This document shows, one piece after another, positions 18,482 to 26,415 of a stretch of DNA of 64,000 nucleotides. The first letter of the stretch is position 1. Each line of letters begins with the position of its first letter. Made by a program: the position numbers and the translations under genes. Source of the DNA: Desulfobacula sp. (lineage in GTDB: Bacteria; Desulfobacterota; Desulfobacteria; Desulfobacterales; Desulfobacteraceae); NCBI RefSeq assembly GCF_030145145.1, contig NZ_JAQYWD010000024.1, positions 1-64,000 of the forward strand, written 5' to 3'. Below the pieces are notes generated by a model. That model did no database searches. It saw nothing but the letters and a program-made list of their open reading frames with translations, and was not told the origin of the DNA.

Positions 18482-18623
18482 AAAATTCAAGATTTAGGGT
18501 AAATTTCTGAGCCTTCTTATTTCTAAATATCCCATTAAAAGGTAGTAATGTGTTTCTTGACACATGAGAATTATAATTGTAATATTCCATCTTAGGTAGA
18601 CGACTTCATGAAAGGATACTACA

Positions 18624-19173
18624 ATGAACATCGTCAAAATCTACGAAACATACCCAACCAAAGATGATTGTATAAAACACATCGAGCGATTCAGATGGGG
18701 TGATACGCCCATCTGCTCATACTGCAAATCCCCCAAAACAACGCCCGTACCCAAAGAGAAAAGACATCATTGTAACAACTGCAACACATCTTTCAGCGTA
18801 ACGGTTGGTACTATATTCCATCACACAAGATTACCCTTACAAAAGTGGTTTTTGGCTATTGCTATTATACTAGATGTAAGGAAAGGTTTGTCCGCAAGAC
18901 AGCTCGCCCGATCTTAATGTTAACAAAAATACTGCATGGAGAATGGCTATGAAAATTCGACAAGCCATGACTCAACAAGGACAAAGAAAAGCAAAACACC
19001 ACCAGTATCTAACAGAAGACACTGGGAACCCACATCTTGAAAAACAAGTTGCTGTTGTAACAGCATTAATGAGGGTTTCTACTAACTGGAGGTCTTTTAA
19101 AAGATTGTTTGAAAGAAATTTTCAACCACCAGGTGGCTATCAAGAAGAAATGTTTGAAGATTTTGATAATTAG
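18624..19173 (+). pseudogene. IS1595-family transposase remnant
   Basis: The first part (18624-18917) encodes the N-terminal zinc ribbon (CSYCKS, CNNCNT) and the beginning of the transposase domain typical of ISXO2/IS1595 elements. At about 18910 the frame shifts by one base; the continuation reads DLNVNKNTAWRMAMKIRQAM, the expected next helix. After that the sequence goes directly to a C-terminal stretch, so the catalytic DDE-type core is deleted. Not functional. Confidence 0.8.
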
Positions 19174-19579
19174 AATATAAACAAGCAGTGCGTTCCTGCC
19201 TTTTAGGAGATTATTGCTTGTCTATGTTCACTACCTATAAGTGGGACATTTCGTTTTGCTTTTTTCCGGTGTGCAGATTCATGAAAGCCAAATTTCTGAC
19301 CGATTGTTTTCCAAGTTTTGCTCTGAACCCCATCCTCCCATGAAACACCTCCATTTTTTTAACCCAAATCAAAAGGGGAAAACCACTTCAATTTTCATTG
19401 CAAAAAGCTGTAACGCTCATCTTGGCAGCCATTACAGCCGTTTTTGTTGTGTGTTGAAAACTAACCTTTTTATTACCCCAATCGTGGTAAAATCTTCGTT
19501 ACCGACAAAACCCTTAAAAGGAATTCAGGGTGCGGACTAAAGTGCGGACCTAAGCCAACATGTTCTCCCCCTGTGACCT
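19174..19579. other. non-coding remnant region
   Basis: 406 bases between the IS remnant and the repeats. A plus-strand frame of 99 codons exists (19241-19540) but has no ribosome site, no family and poor composition. I see nothing else. Confidence 0.4.
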
Positions 19580-19637
19580 CGAACCAAGACTCAAACCAAA
19601 GCATTCACAGCTTGCAACCAAGCCTGCAACCAACGTA
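19580..19637. repeat. 12-bp tandem repeat pairs (GNAACCAAGNCT)
   Basis: Two pairs of adjacent 12-base units, at 19580-19603 and 19614-19637, with consensus GNAACCAAGNCT. A third pair is at 20880-20903. Possibly protein-binding iterons of the element. Confidence 0.5.
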
Positions 19638-19739
19638 TTTTCCAGACAAGCCAAAGCTTGTACCTAATCCTGTCCCTAAATTTTAACAGACTGGTCACAG
19701 CCTGAAACTAAACTGGAAACCAACACCTTTTACCCAACC

Positions 19740-20290
19740 AATCTCAGCTTTTCTCAGGCTCTCATGGGGTTCATGTCAACCCTTGGGCTTTACCCCCGGT
19801 ATCAGCCTATCAGAATCAATCTGATTTGAAACCGTTATTTTTCCGTATCTCTCATGGGGTTTGTTTCTTAAATCCATTCTGCGCAGATTTCTTTTTGCCT
19901 TCCGGTGTTTTCGGTCCGGTGCTCCATCCACCATGTAATTTACATTTTCCGTTTTGATAGAGGTCTTTCCTTTTGCAAGGTGTTCCTGCCCTGGTCTTTG
20001 CGCCGCAAGATTCCTGTTCCATAAGTTCTTCATGCGTGTATTTCATTTGCTTCTCCAAATGTTAGCTTTTGTTAAGTTCTCATGGGGTTTATATCTGCCC
20101 GGTCTATTCCTGGTATGATTTCAAACTGTAGTTTTATGGAGTTCCCATGAGGTTCGTATTCACCCGACTCTTTTTTTATGTGATTTAAAACCAACATATT
20201 ACCAATATTCCATGGGGTTCGTTTATGTATGGTTTATGACTTTCAAAGTCAGGTTTTGTAAGGTTCTCGTGGGGTTCGTTACAGTTCGAT
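19740..20290. repeat. degenerate array of about 67-bp units around an HGGxSTG gene
   Basis: The core CTCATGGGGTTCGT or close variants occurs near 19762, 19852, 20071, 20142, 20209 and 20263. In several units it is followed by a second shared block (TGATTTMAAACY). Spacing is 55-90 bases. On the minus strand the cores read as GAACCCCATGAGA, and several units translate to a similar peptide beginning EPH, so they may be decayed copies of a coding repeat. The stop of the gene at 19852-20046 falls inside one core. Confidence 0.6.
19852..20046 (-). CDS. HGGxSTG-motif small protein
   Basis: 64 residues from the ATG at 20046, which has TTGGAGAAG in the right place; the longer frame begins with TTG inside that ribosome site. 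The sequence has CGAKTRAGTPCKR and CKLHGGWSTGPKTPEGK. The conserved Cys and His residues suggest a small zinc-binding fold. Proteins with this HGGxSTG signature are frequent in phages and prophage-like islands, and their role is not established. A second member is at 21013-21270. Confidence 0.75.
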   Translation of the reverse strand: MKYTHEELMEQESCGAKTRAGTPCKRKDLYQNGKCKLHGGWSTGPKTPEGKKKSAQNGFKKQTP

Positions 20291-20415
20291 TTTATTAACC
20301 GGTATTTTTAACTCTTTGAGGACATGAAAAATTATTTCTCCCACACGTGTATACTTGTCCAAAAAACTAACCATTTATCCATGGGAAAATGGCCCCCTTT
20401 TATGGAGTGCAGAAA

Positions 20416-20745
20416 TTAACCGTTATGCACCTGCTGTTGACCAAATTTTTCAACAACCTGGGCACCTTTTTCAGTAAGACAGTGGTCATAAACCAAGTAT
20501 CCACGGGTCATAAAGCCTCTATCTCTCAATCTTGTCAATGACCTGGCCACGGCAGCACTTGCACTCAGATATCTTTTCATACCGATTTGATGCCGGTTAA
20601 ACTTGATTGCCCGATACGAATATGCCGGTTCAAACCCGTACCATTTGATGAGAATATCGGCATTGGTGACTGCCGGATAACCATCCCGGTTCTTGTATGC
20701 TTCCAATAGAATAAACCACTGTAATTCAGATAAACCTTTGCCCAT
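20416..20745 (-). CDS. winged-helix-like protein of the integrative element
   Basis: 109 residues with predicted helices and a recognition-helix-like stretch (SASAAVARSLTRLRDRGFM) followed by a two-strand wing (YLVYDHCLTEKG). This is the usual order of winged helix-turn-helix domains. The ribosome site is weak (AGAAGAGAAAA). It may regulate the element. No closer family recognised. Confidence 0.55.
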   Translation of the reverse strand: MGKGLSELQWFILLEAYKNRDGYPAVTNADILIKWYGFEPAYSYRAIKFNRHQIGMKRYLSASAAVARSLTRLRDRGFMTRGYLVYDHCLTEKGAQVVEKFGQQQVHNG

Positions 20746-20879
20746 TTTTTCTCTTCTGCCTTATCGGTTAATGGTTAATTTTCACACCAGTCTGCGCGCG
20801 TGTATAATATCCAAGCCTCGGACCTCCTCTCGGACTAAATCTTTATCTGCACCCCCACGACTTCTCATCGTCTTAACCT

Positions 20880-20903
20880 GAAACCAAGCCTGAAACTAAA
20901 TTC
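20880..20903. repeat. 12-bp tandem repeat pair
   Basis: Third pair of the GNAACCAAGNCT repeat seen at 19580-19637, in the intergenic region 20746-21012. Nearby, CACGTGTAGACTTCCAAAAA (20934-20953) resembles CACGTGTATACTTGTCCAAA at 20344-20363, another dispersed direct repeat. Confidence 0.45.
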
Positions 20904-21012
20904 CATCTAACAGGATAAAAGCCGAATTTTCACGCACGTGTAGACTTCCAAAAAATCGTTTTGTAACCTTATGGTGGAAATCTTGTCACAACCAGTGATC
21001 AGTTGTCGATCT

Positions 21013-21270
21013 TTAATGCAACCGGCCCTTAGATTCCTTAATCAACTGCCGAACATACCGCCGGTGTTCAATGGCATCTTTGGTATAGAACCCGTGTTTG
21101 AGCGCATTCTGATTGCCCTTGGGTGGACCGGTTGATTTACCGCCATGCAATCGGCATCTGCCGTTTGCCATTGCAGGCGCTTTACAGGGTGCACCGGATC
21201 TGGTCTTTGCACCACATCGGGGGACATCTGCAAATGGGTTGCATACATGAGGTTGATCTTCACTTCTCAT
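21013..21270 (-). CDS. HGGxSTG-motif small protein, second member
   Basis: 85 residues from the ATG at 21270, behind a strong purine run (GGGGGGAGGGG). Has CGAKTRSGAPCKAPA, CRLHGGKSTGPPKGNQNALKHGFYT and a basic C-terminus. Overlaps the end of the upstream gene (stop at 21260), so translation is probably coupled. In phage genomes this protein commonly follows a protein ending in a VHVHxGGQAIVG motif, exactly as here. Confidence 0.8.
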   Translation of the reverse strand: MRSEDQPHVCNPFADVPRCGAKTRSGAPCKAPAMANGRCRLHGGKSTGPPKGNQNALKHGFYTKDAIEHRRYVRQLIKESKGRLH

Positions 21271-21880
21271 TGCTTGCCCCTCCCCCCTGGGTAACGGTCC
21301 CCACAATAGCCTGGCCACCATCATGGACATGGACATGCTTAACCGTCATCTTCTGTCGACCCTTGTTACGGTGCTTATCCAAGGTTTCAAGCTGCTGGTT
21401 GTATAACCGCATCAGTTTTATGGCCTGGTTCTGGAATCGCTCATAAATTTTAGAATATTCTTTGTTGGCAGCCGCCATTCTCAAGCAGTCCATTGCCTGC
21501 ACATAATTAACGCCCATCTGGCTAACCAGCATCCCTTCAAAAGCGTCTTTGGGTTTGAGTTCTGCCATCATCGACAAATAATCGTTACTGGATTTTTCAA
21601 TCTTCTCGACACCATTGATGCCACTCATTATTGCATCCATACCGCTTGTAATAAGATACGTTGCAGCAGCAAAATTTTTACAACCAGTCGACTTGGCCAA
21701 CACTGCAATCTCCTCTTTGCATATCACTAGGGTACACTGAGTAGCGCCACCTTTTTTTTTCACAGAAGCACTCAAGCTTTTTTGTTCTTCTGGGATATCT
21801 GATAAGAATGGTTTCACAATTTCTTTTGATTTTTTTACGGGGATCTCTTTTTTGACAACAGACTTTTTTTTATTGGTCAT
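21260..21880 (-). CDS. phage-type protein with C-terminal VHVHDGGQAIVG motif
   Basis: 206 residues from the ATG at 21880 with AAAGGAGAT upstream; a longer frame to 21940 lacks a ribosome site. The N-terminus is lysine-rich and the middle is helical. The C-terminus KHVHVHDGGQAIVGTV is a signature of an uncharacterised protein of phages and integrated elements. Start and stop overlap the neighbours (TGATG with the gene before), so it belongs to one translational unit. Confidence 0.75.
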   Translation of the reverse strand: MTNKKKSVVKKEIPVKKSKEIVKPFLSDIPEEQKSLSASVKKKGGATQCTLVICKEEIAVLAKSTGCKNFAAATYLITSGMDAIMSGINGVEKIEKSSNDYLSMMAELKPKDAFEGMLVSQMGVNYVQAMDCLRMAAANKEYSKIYERFQNQAIKLMRLYNQQLETLDKHRNKGRQKMTVKHVHVHDGGQAIVGTVTQGGGASNEK

Positions 21881-22104
21881 CAGATCTCCTTTGGCTGCCA
21901 GGGTCGAAGATGATAAAAGGGACAATTGTAAGCTGAACATAGACGGACTTCACTTTTTTGTTCACAACAGCAATCGTAGCAGTAAGCATTTATTGCCCTC
22001 CTTAAACTTTTCGGATTCTGCTGTGCTTTCTCGATGGGATCTAATAATTTGATTGTCTGTCGATTCTCTTCAGGTTGTTGCTTTAATTTCAAATTTACGG
22101 TCAT
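21880..22104 (-). CDS. small Cys-rich phage-type protein, copy A
   Basis: 74 residues from the ATG at 22104 (GAGAGGAAATAAA before it). Conserved parts: MTVNLKL, DPIEKAQQNPKSLRRAINAYC, then CYDCCC and C...C...RPWQ, which may bind zinc. Clearly paralogous to 22189-22440. Function unknown; restricted to mobile elements as far as I recognise. Confidence 0.75.
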   Translation of the reverse strand: MTVNLKLKQQPEENRQTIKLLDPIEKAQQNPKSLRRAINAYCYDCCCEQKSEVRLCSAYNCPFYHLRPWQPKEI

Positions 22105-22188
22105 TTTATTTCCTCTCATGCCCTGTTATTTTTTGTTTCAGAATTTTCTGATACTGACACCAATGGAAAAGACACATTGATTTTTTTA

Positions 22189-22440
22189 TCAGACAGATGC
22201 CTTGTTTTGCCAAGGACGATGTCTGTGCAGGGGACAATCATGAAACTCACAGTTCTTGACTTCCGGTCTTTCAAATCCGCTGCATTCAAAACATTTGGCA
22301 TTGATAGCGAATCTCAAACTCCTGGGGTTCTGTTTCGCTTTTTCAATCGGGTCCAGTTTTTGGGGAGTTTCAATCAGGCCCAATTCCAGTTTATGCCGGT
22401 ATTCTTTTAACCCTTGCCTCAATTTCAAATTTACGGTCAT
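22189..22440 (-). CDS. small Cys-rich phage-type protein, copy B
   Basis: 83 residues, paralogue of 21880-22104: same MTVNLKLRQ start, DPIEKAKQNPRSLRFAINAKC centre and RPWQ end, with CFEC and two further cysteines. It is ten residues longer near the N-terminus. ATG behind AGGAGCAAAGAG; overlaps the stop of the 49-aa gene upstream (ATGA). Confidence 0.75.
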   Translation of the reverse strand: MTVNLKLRQGLKEYRHKLELGLIETPQKLDPIEKAKQNPRSLRFAINAKCFECSGFERPEVKNCEFHDCPLHRHRPWQNKASV

Positions 22441-22586
22441 TTTCTCTTTGCTCCTGTGATGAAATATTTTAATTCATGTTTTCCGAGTGCTAACACTTGT
22501 GAAAAAGGCTTGTCGTTTTTTTTACCGTTGTTCAGCCGTTTAATTACCTTGGCGGCAAACCGGCATATGCACCCATATTTTTTCAT
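22437..22586 (-). CDS. 49-aa coupled ORF
   Basis: Very short basic protein (MKKYGCICRFAAKVIKRL at the start). Its ATG overlaps the stop of the terminase-like gene (GGATGA), and its own stop overlaps the start of copy B (ATGA). Such stop-start overlaps on both sides strongly suggest that it is translated. No family recognised. Confidence 0.6.
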   Translation of the reverse strand: MKKYGCICRFAAKVIKRLNNGKKNDKPFSQVLALGKHELKYFITGAKRK

Positions 22587-22889
22587 CCTAAAAACATTTT
22601 CCCATCCCAGATATGATCCATATGGATATTCAGGGCTTTGAATATTTTTAAGGATAAGGATCTGCTATCCTTTTCAATCCCAATGGCAGGGTGAACATGT
22701 GACGCACCGGATTTGCCCGTGGTGGTGATCATGCCCTCACGCTCTATTATCTTCCGGGCTTCCTCTGCCCGGTCAAGGGCTTCAAGTCCACTTTGCAGCA
22801 TCGCCTTTCGTGCGGGGCTTTTTTACAATCACATCTGCATATTCTTGCCAGATCGTTTTTGAATTCTCTGATAAATGTTCTGGTATCAT
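22583..22889 (-). pseudogene. phage terminase small-subunit-like gene (P27 type) with a frameshift
   Basis: The frame from the ATG at 22889 (AAAGGAG upstream) reads MIPEHLSENSKTIWQEYADV. At a run of six A residues near 22835 it loses phase and soon stops. One base out of phase, the sequence continues as PARKAMLQSGLEALDRAEEA, ending with HPAIGIEKDSR. This is the expected order for small terminase subunits of the P27 family, which bind phage DNA for packaging. A one-base change in the A run explains it. It could be a true mutation, a programmed slip or a sequencing error. Confidence 0.65.
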
Positions 22890-22967
22890 CGTTACTCCTT
22901 TCAACTTTTTACTTTTTTTACCCCCCTGCCTAATTTTGACACACCGGAAAAAAGGCTGTCCATTCGG

Positions 22968-23141
22968 TCACAAAAGAATGCCTCCCCATGAATAAGACCG
23001 CCCCCCTGGTATCCTGTTCACAACCTGATGGTTTAACAACTCGTTTTTAAGGTCTGTCACTGTTGGAATATCGAGCCTGGACAATCCGTATAAGAAAGAC
23101 ACCCTCACAGGACCCAATTTTATTTTCACCCCCATTGTCAT
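22968..23141 (-). CDS. 57-aa coupled ORF
   Basis: Short protein with MTMGVKIKLGPVRVSF at its start and RIPGGRSYSWGGILL at its end. Its ATG overlaps the stop of the 33-aa membrane peptide gene (ATGA). No recognised family, but the coupling makes translation likely. Confidence 0.55.
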   Translation of the reverse strand: MTMGVKIKLGPVRVSFLYGLSRLDIPTVTDLKNELLNHQVVNRIPGGRSYSWGGILL

Positions 23142-23239
23142 ATGATTTCAAACCAGACATTCAAGGCTATCAGTCCAATGGCTACAGCCACCATAGCCAC
23201 CCAATCCATGTTGAATAAAATTTTGTAGAAGAGATTCAT
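23138..23239 (-). CDS. 33-aa single-span membrane peptide
   Basis: Short N-terminal part, then one hydrophobic segment (about residues 12-29, DWVAMVAVAIGLIALNVW). Start ATG overlaps the stop of the preceding gene and has GGAGG seven bases upstream. Its stop overlaps the next start. Size and topology allow a holin-like or membrane-anchor role, but there is no direct evidence. Confidence 0.6.
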   Translation of the reverse strand: MNLFYKILFNMDWVAMVAVAIGLIALNVWFEII

Positions 23240-23454
23240 GCTTTTCCTCCATTGAAAAATTCACCCGGCGTTTGGGTATATTCAAGCATCTGGATACCAT
23301 CAAGCAGCCGTTCAAAACTTCCAATGGAATCCTGAAGCCTATCAAGGAATTCGCACAGGGACTCTAAGCCACCACCGGCGGGTGCTGAGTTGACCTCATC
23401 TTTCAACCTGTCTAACCGGGTATTGATTAAGTCTGTCAATGTCTGTGTTCTCAC
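23236..23454 (-). CDS. small helical protein of the element
   Basis: 72 residues from a GTG at 23454 (GAGGTGA upstream); the longer frame to 23505 has no ribosome site. Two amphipathic helices (LTDLINTRLDRLKDEV and LCEFLDRLQDSIGSFERLL) separated by a glycine stretch suggest a coiled-coil or a dimer. First gene of a chain of overlapping small genes, directly downstream of the hairpin repeats at 23530-23731. Confidence 0.6.
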   Translation of the reverse strand: MRTQTLTDLINTRLDRLKDEVNSAPAGGGLESLCEFLDRLQDSIGSFERLLDGIQMLEYTQTPGEFFNGGKA

Positions 23455-23529
23455 CGTGTCACCTCGTTTTTTATTGCTGCCATTTGTTATTAACAGTGCC
23501 CACACTCTTAAGAGAGTGGACCCCCTTAG

Positions 23530-23731
23530 GGTTGGTCACCACTCTCTATAAAGGGGGGTGACCAAGCGACCATCCCATGAATAGGGGCTTTCAGGTTGGT
23601 CACCCGTGGTTGTGAAAGTGACCAACCCCCGGAACCCGGAAACCATTGTCATTAATGCCTTTAGGTTGGTCACCCTTTTTGTGTGACCAACCCCTGACCA
23701 ACCTGACTGCGACCAACCCCCGACCAATGCC
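23530..23731. repeat. three hairpin modules of GGTTGGTCAC / GTGACCAACC
   Basis: GGTTGGTCACC occurs at 23530, 23594 and 23664, each followed by its inverted partner (at 23556, 23618 and 23681-23692). Stems are 10 of 10 bases in the second and third modules and 9 of 10 in the first, with loops of 9-18 bases. Three further GACCAA copies follow up to 23731. The period is 64-70 bases. Located between the helicase gene and the chain of small genes. Candidate replication origin or operator. Confidence 0.75.
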
Positions 23732-23742
23732 ACAAAGTGGCA

Positions 23743-25371
23743 CTATTGATTTTCGACAGAATAATATTCATAGGTTTGTTTACCTTTAATTATAGCTGAT
23801 TTGCGTTCAATAAACCCATTATCAACCGCCATTGAAATATGATTTTTAGCAGCCGTTTTGCCCAACCCGGCAAGATCCATATAAACATTTGCCAGAGCAT
23901 TGGTTGATTCAGCATAACCGCCCATATCTGTTAACGCCTGAGTAACTGTATTGGCTTTTTCTGCCTCTTCCGGCGTCATCTGTTCTTCAACTCGTTCAAA
24001 ATGAAGGTGTCTTGTCATCCTGATCAGAAAGGGATCAAACATCTTAAAGTTGTTGCTCTTCTCATGCCTCACCCGGATAACGGGAATTTGTGCCACTCTT
24101 TGGCCTGTAACCTTTCCATTGACATCAATATCAGTTATCCGATTTTCTGCTATGAACTCACGTTTTAAGCTGATCCTGTTCCGGGTCCAATCATTGATAG
24201 CAGTGGAACCACGGTAATTATCCCCGTCTTTTTTGTCGTGGTGAATGACAATAGGGGTGCATTTTACTTGCTTGCAAACCCGATCAATGGCATCTAAAGC
24301 AGGCCGCATATCTGCTGAATTATTTTCATCGCTGGCGCCGGTAAAGCTGATGAGCGGATCGATGACAAGAATATCAATTTTGACGTTTTGTTCATGTTCA
24401 ATGAGTTGGATATATTCAACCAGAAAATCACAGAATGATTCATCAAGAAACACTTCGCCGGTAATGGTTGTGTCATCGTACTGAGACAGGAAAAATATGT
24501 TTTTTAATCCTTCCTCAAAACTACTGGACCCTTTACACATTAGTTTCAAACGTTGGTACGTTGTGACCCTACCATTTTCGGACCCCATAATAAGGGTAGC
24601 TCTTTTCTGAGGTATAACGAAATCACCAAGAAAGCCGTTTAAGGAGTCTTCAAGATTGTTTCTAAAAGAGGCAAGAATTATTACCAGAAATAGGACAAAC
24701 ATGGATTTACCGATACCACCGGCAGCGTGAATCAAGACAGATTCATTCATTGAAAACAAACCGACGATTAACCATTCTATTTCCATTGGTTTTGCGATAA
24801 TATCAGCACCAGATAGATAGGTTATCTCTCTTTTGCTCAATGTTCTTCTGGTAACACCTGCTAATAATTCCTTACCTAAATCCCGGTCTTTGATGAAACC
24901 ATCAGTGGCAGACTCTTTGTGAAGAAAGTATTTGATCCCGCCGTGTGCGTGGGAATGGATACAGGGTTTCTGCTCTTTTTTATTAAAATAAAGTTTTGCT
25001 TTATTCCTTCCTAGTTCTGTTTCCTGTGGGTCGCATAGGGTGGCCTGGTCGTATTTTTTTAAATCCTTCAGCACATCCCCGACGATTACAGGACCAAATT
25101 TATCAAAGACTATGACATCATCCTTGAATAAATCCCTGTGTTTCCCACCCTCACATCTCGCTTGAACTGTTTTCTTTGCGGCAGCAATGGCCAGACCAAC
25201 ACCGGCCTTTGTTGCAGCCTCAACGAGTTTGGGAGTTTCAGTTTCAATATATTTTTTTTTAATCCTGTGTTGTTCAGGCTCAATTTGAATCTTTGCGGCC
25301 TGGATTAATACTCCGAACTTGTTAATTTCAATAGGGCTTGAGGAAGGTATTTGTTCGGTATCCATTAACAT
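23743..25371 (-). CDS. RepA-like replicative helicase of the element
   Basis: 542 residues. The N-terminal part ends with IHSHAHGGIKYFL, a motif shared with phage primase-helicases. The RecA-like ATPase domain has AAGGIGKS at 216-223, ATLIMGSENG, and DILVIDPLISF as Walker B, then PIVIHHDKK and YRGSTAINDWTRN. This order is that of the RepA/AAA_25 group (hexameric helicases of plasmids and phages). The C-terminal 80 residues look like a winged helix. Start overlaps the stop of the primase gene (TGATG). Probably unwinds the origin of the excised element. Confidence 0.82.
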   Translation of the reverse strand: MLMDTEQIPSSSPIEINKFGVLIQAAKIQIEPEQHRIKKKYIETETPKLVEAATKAGVGLAIAAAKKTVQARCEGGKHRDLFKDDVIVFDKFGPVIVGDVLKDLKKYDQATLCDPQETELGRNKAKLYFNKKEQKPCIHSHAHGGIKYFLHKESATDGFIKDRDLGKELLAGVTRRTLSKREITYLSGADIIAKPMEIEWLIVGLFSMNESVLIHAAGGIGKSMFVLFLVIILASFRNNLEDSLNGFLGDFVIPQKRATLIMGSENGRVTTYQRLKLMCKGSSSFEEGLKNIFFLSQYDDTTITGEVFLDESFCDFLVEYIQLIEHEQNVKIDILVIDPLISFTGASDENNSADMRPALDAIDRVCKQVKCTPIVIHHDKKDGDNYRGSTAINDWTRNRISLKREFIAENRITDIDVNGKVTGQRVAQIPVIRVRHEKSNNFKMFDPFLIRMTRHLHFERVEEQMTPEEAEKANTVTQALTDMGGYAESTNALANVYMDLAGLGKTAAKNHISMAVDNGFIERKSAIIKGKQTYEYYSVENQ

Positions 25372-26171
25372 CAGGCACCTCCCGGGATATATAAGGGGTC
25401 AGGTCTTCGTTGTGTAATATTCGAACCCATCAGGTTTGCCCCAGCCACAAAATCCAAACGTTCTGGGCTGAATACTGCCGTGTCAAAAATAGTGCGTGGT
25501 AGCAATGCCCCGGATCGAGAAATCTTGATATAGCCATATCCTGCAAGCCACAAACGATGAAACAAACCCTTAGCGAATCGCCCCAGGTCTTTCCCGTTTT
25601 TAACGAGAAAGTAAAGGTGAAACCCGTCACCCTGACCCACGAGTTCATCATCATCCCGATAGATACAGGATGACGTTGAATACGTTAGCACCTTGGGAAT
25701 GGTTGCGAACCCAGGACAGACGGAATCGATAATTTTGATAACTTCCTGGTAATCATACACCGGCTGGCCATCATCAGGATCATAGTCAATCATGGCCAGT
25801 GCCGGTGAAGGGTAAGTAAAATATTTTGTTGTCCTAGTGATTGTTCCCGGCTGATCGTTGAAATTTGCAGTGGAAACAATGTTTGTTTTGTCATGTCCGC
25901 AAACCCCATGCGCAATGGCTTGATCCAAACCGGGTCGTTTGAGATATTCCGGAAATTTCCTAAATTTCAAGGTGACTGTTCGGGCTGTTCCCGATGCCAT
26001 GTAACATTGGCTTGAATCCTTTGTCACATTTCCATCTGGGTCAACTGAAATTTTTTTTGTGAGAATCCCATGATCTTTGGTAAATTCAGTAAACTTGAAA
26101 ACTTCATCTGTCCGGTCCTGTATAACATCAAGAACGGCTTGACTATAAAAGCTGAAAGCGTTACTATCCAT
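25371..26171 (-). CDS. archaeo-eukaryotic-type primase-like protein
   Basis: 266 residues. Contains LAMIDYDPDDGQP (acidic metal-binding motif), GQGDGFHLYFLVKN (the His motif of the AEP fold) and ERLDFVAGANL near the C-terminus. These are features of primases in phages and integrative elements. It is translationally coupled to the helicase gene, which supports a primase-helicase pair. ATG at 26171, behind AAAGGG. A leader hairpin (CCCGG/CCGGG with a short T run on the opposite strand) lies near 26200-26232. Confidence 0.75.
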   Translation of the reverse strand: MDSNAFSFYSQAVLDVIQDRTDEVFKFTEFTKDHGILTKKISVDPDGNVTKDSSQCYMASGTARTVTLKFRKFPEYLKRPGLDQAIAHGVCGHDKTNIVSTANFNDQPGTITRTTKYFTYPSPALAMIDYDPDDGQPVYDYQEVIKIIDSVCPGFATIPKVLTYSTSSCIYRDDDELVGQGDGFHLYFLVKNGKDLGRFAKGLFHRLWLAGYGYIKISRSGALLPRTIFDTAVFSPERLDFVAGANLMGSNITQRRPDPLYIPGGA

Positions 26172-26415
26172 AGAAACATTACCCTTTCCTGCCTGCCCGG
26201 TATCGCCACCAAAGCTGCCGGGCTTTTCTTATATTGGGATACATGCTTAACTCTAAACAGACAGATCGTTTTCTGTGATTATAGTCACGCATTGGAGCGA
26301 TCCCTTTTGATGAATTGCCTCACCCAGGCAGGTATGAACCGGGTGTCCCATCGGAATCTGTCGAAAAGCAGACAGGCAATTTCTGAAATACTTCATTTGA
26401 TGAATAATTGAGATT

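Noticed and set aside
19241-19540. Plus-strand frame of 99 codons
   Set aside because: No ribosome site, no family resemblance and composition typical of chance frames.
22116-22301. Minus-strand frame of 61 codons between the two Cys-rich genes
   Set aside because: Mostly in another phase of copy B; no independent ribosome site.
23148-23345. Minus-strand frame of 65 codons
   Set aside because: Overlaps in another phase the better supported 33-codon and 72-codon genes, which have coupled starts.
19740-23731. CRISPR array
   Set aside because: Repeats are degenerate, irregularly spaced and partly inside or beside genes; there are no constant spacers and no cas genes.
26070-26411. Plus-strand frame of 113 codons opposite the primase gene start
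   Set aside because: Half of it lies antisense to a well supported gene, and the rest has no motif.
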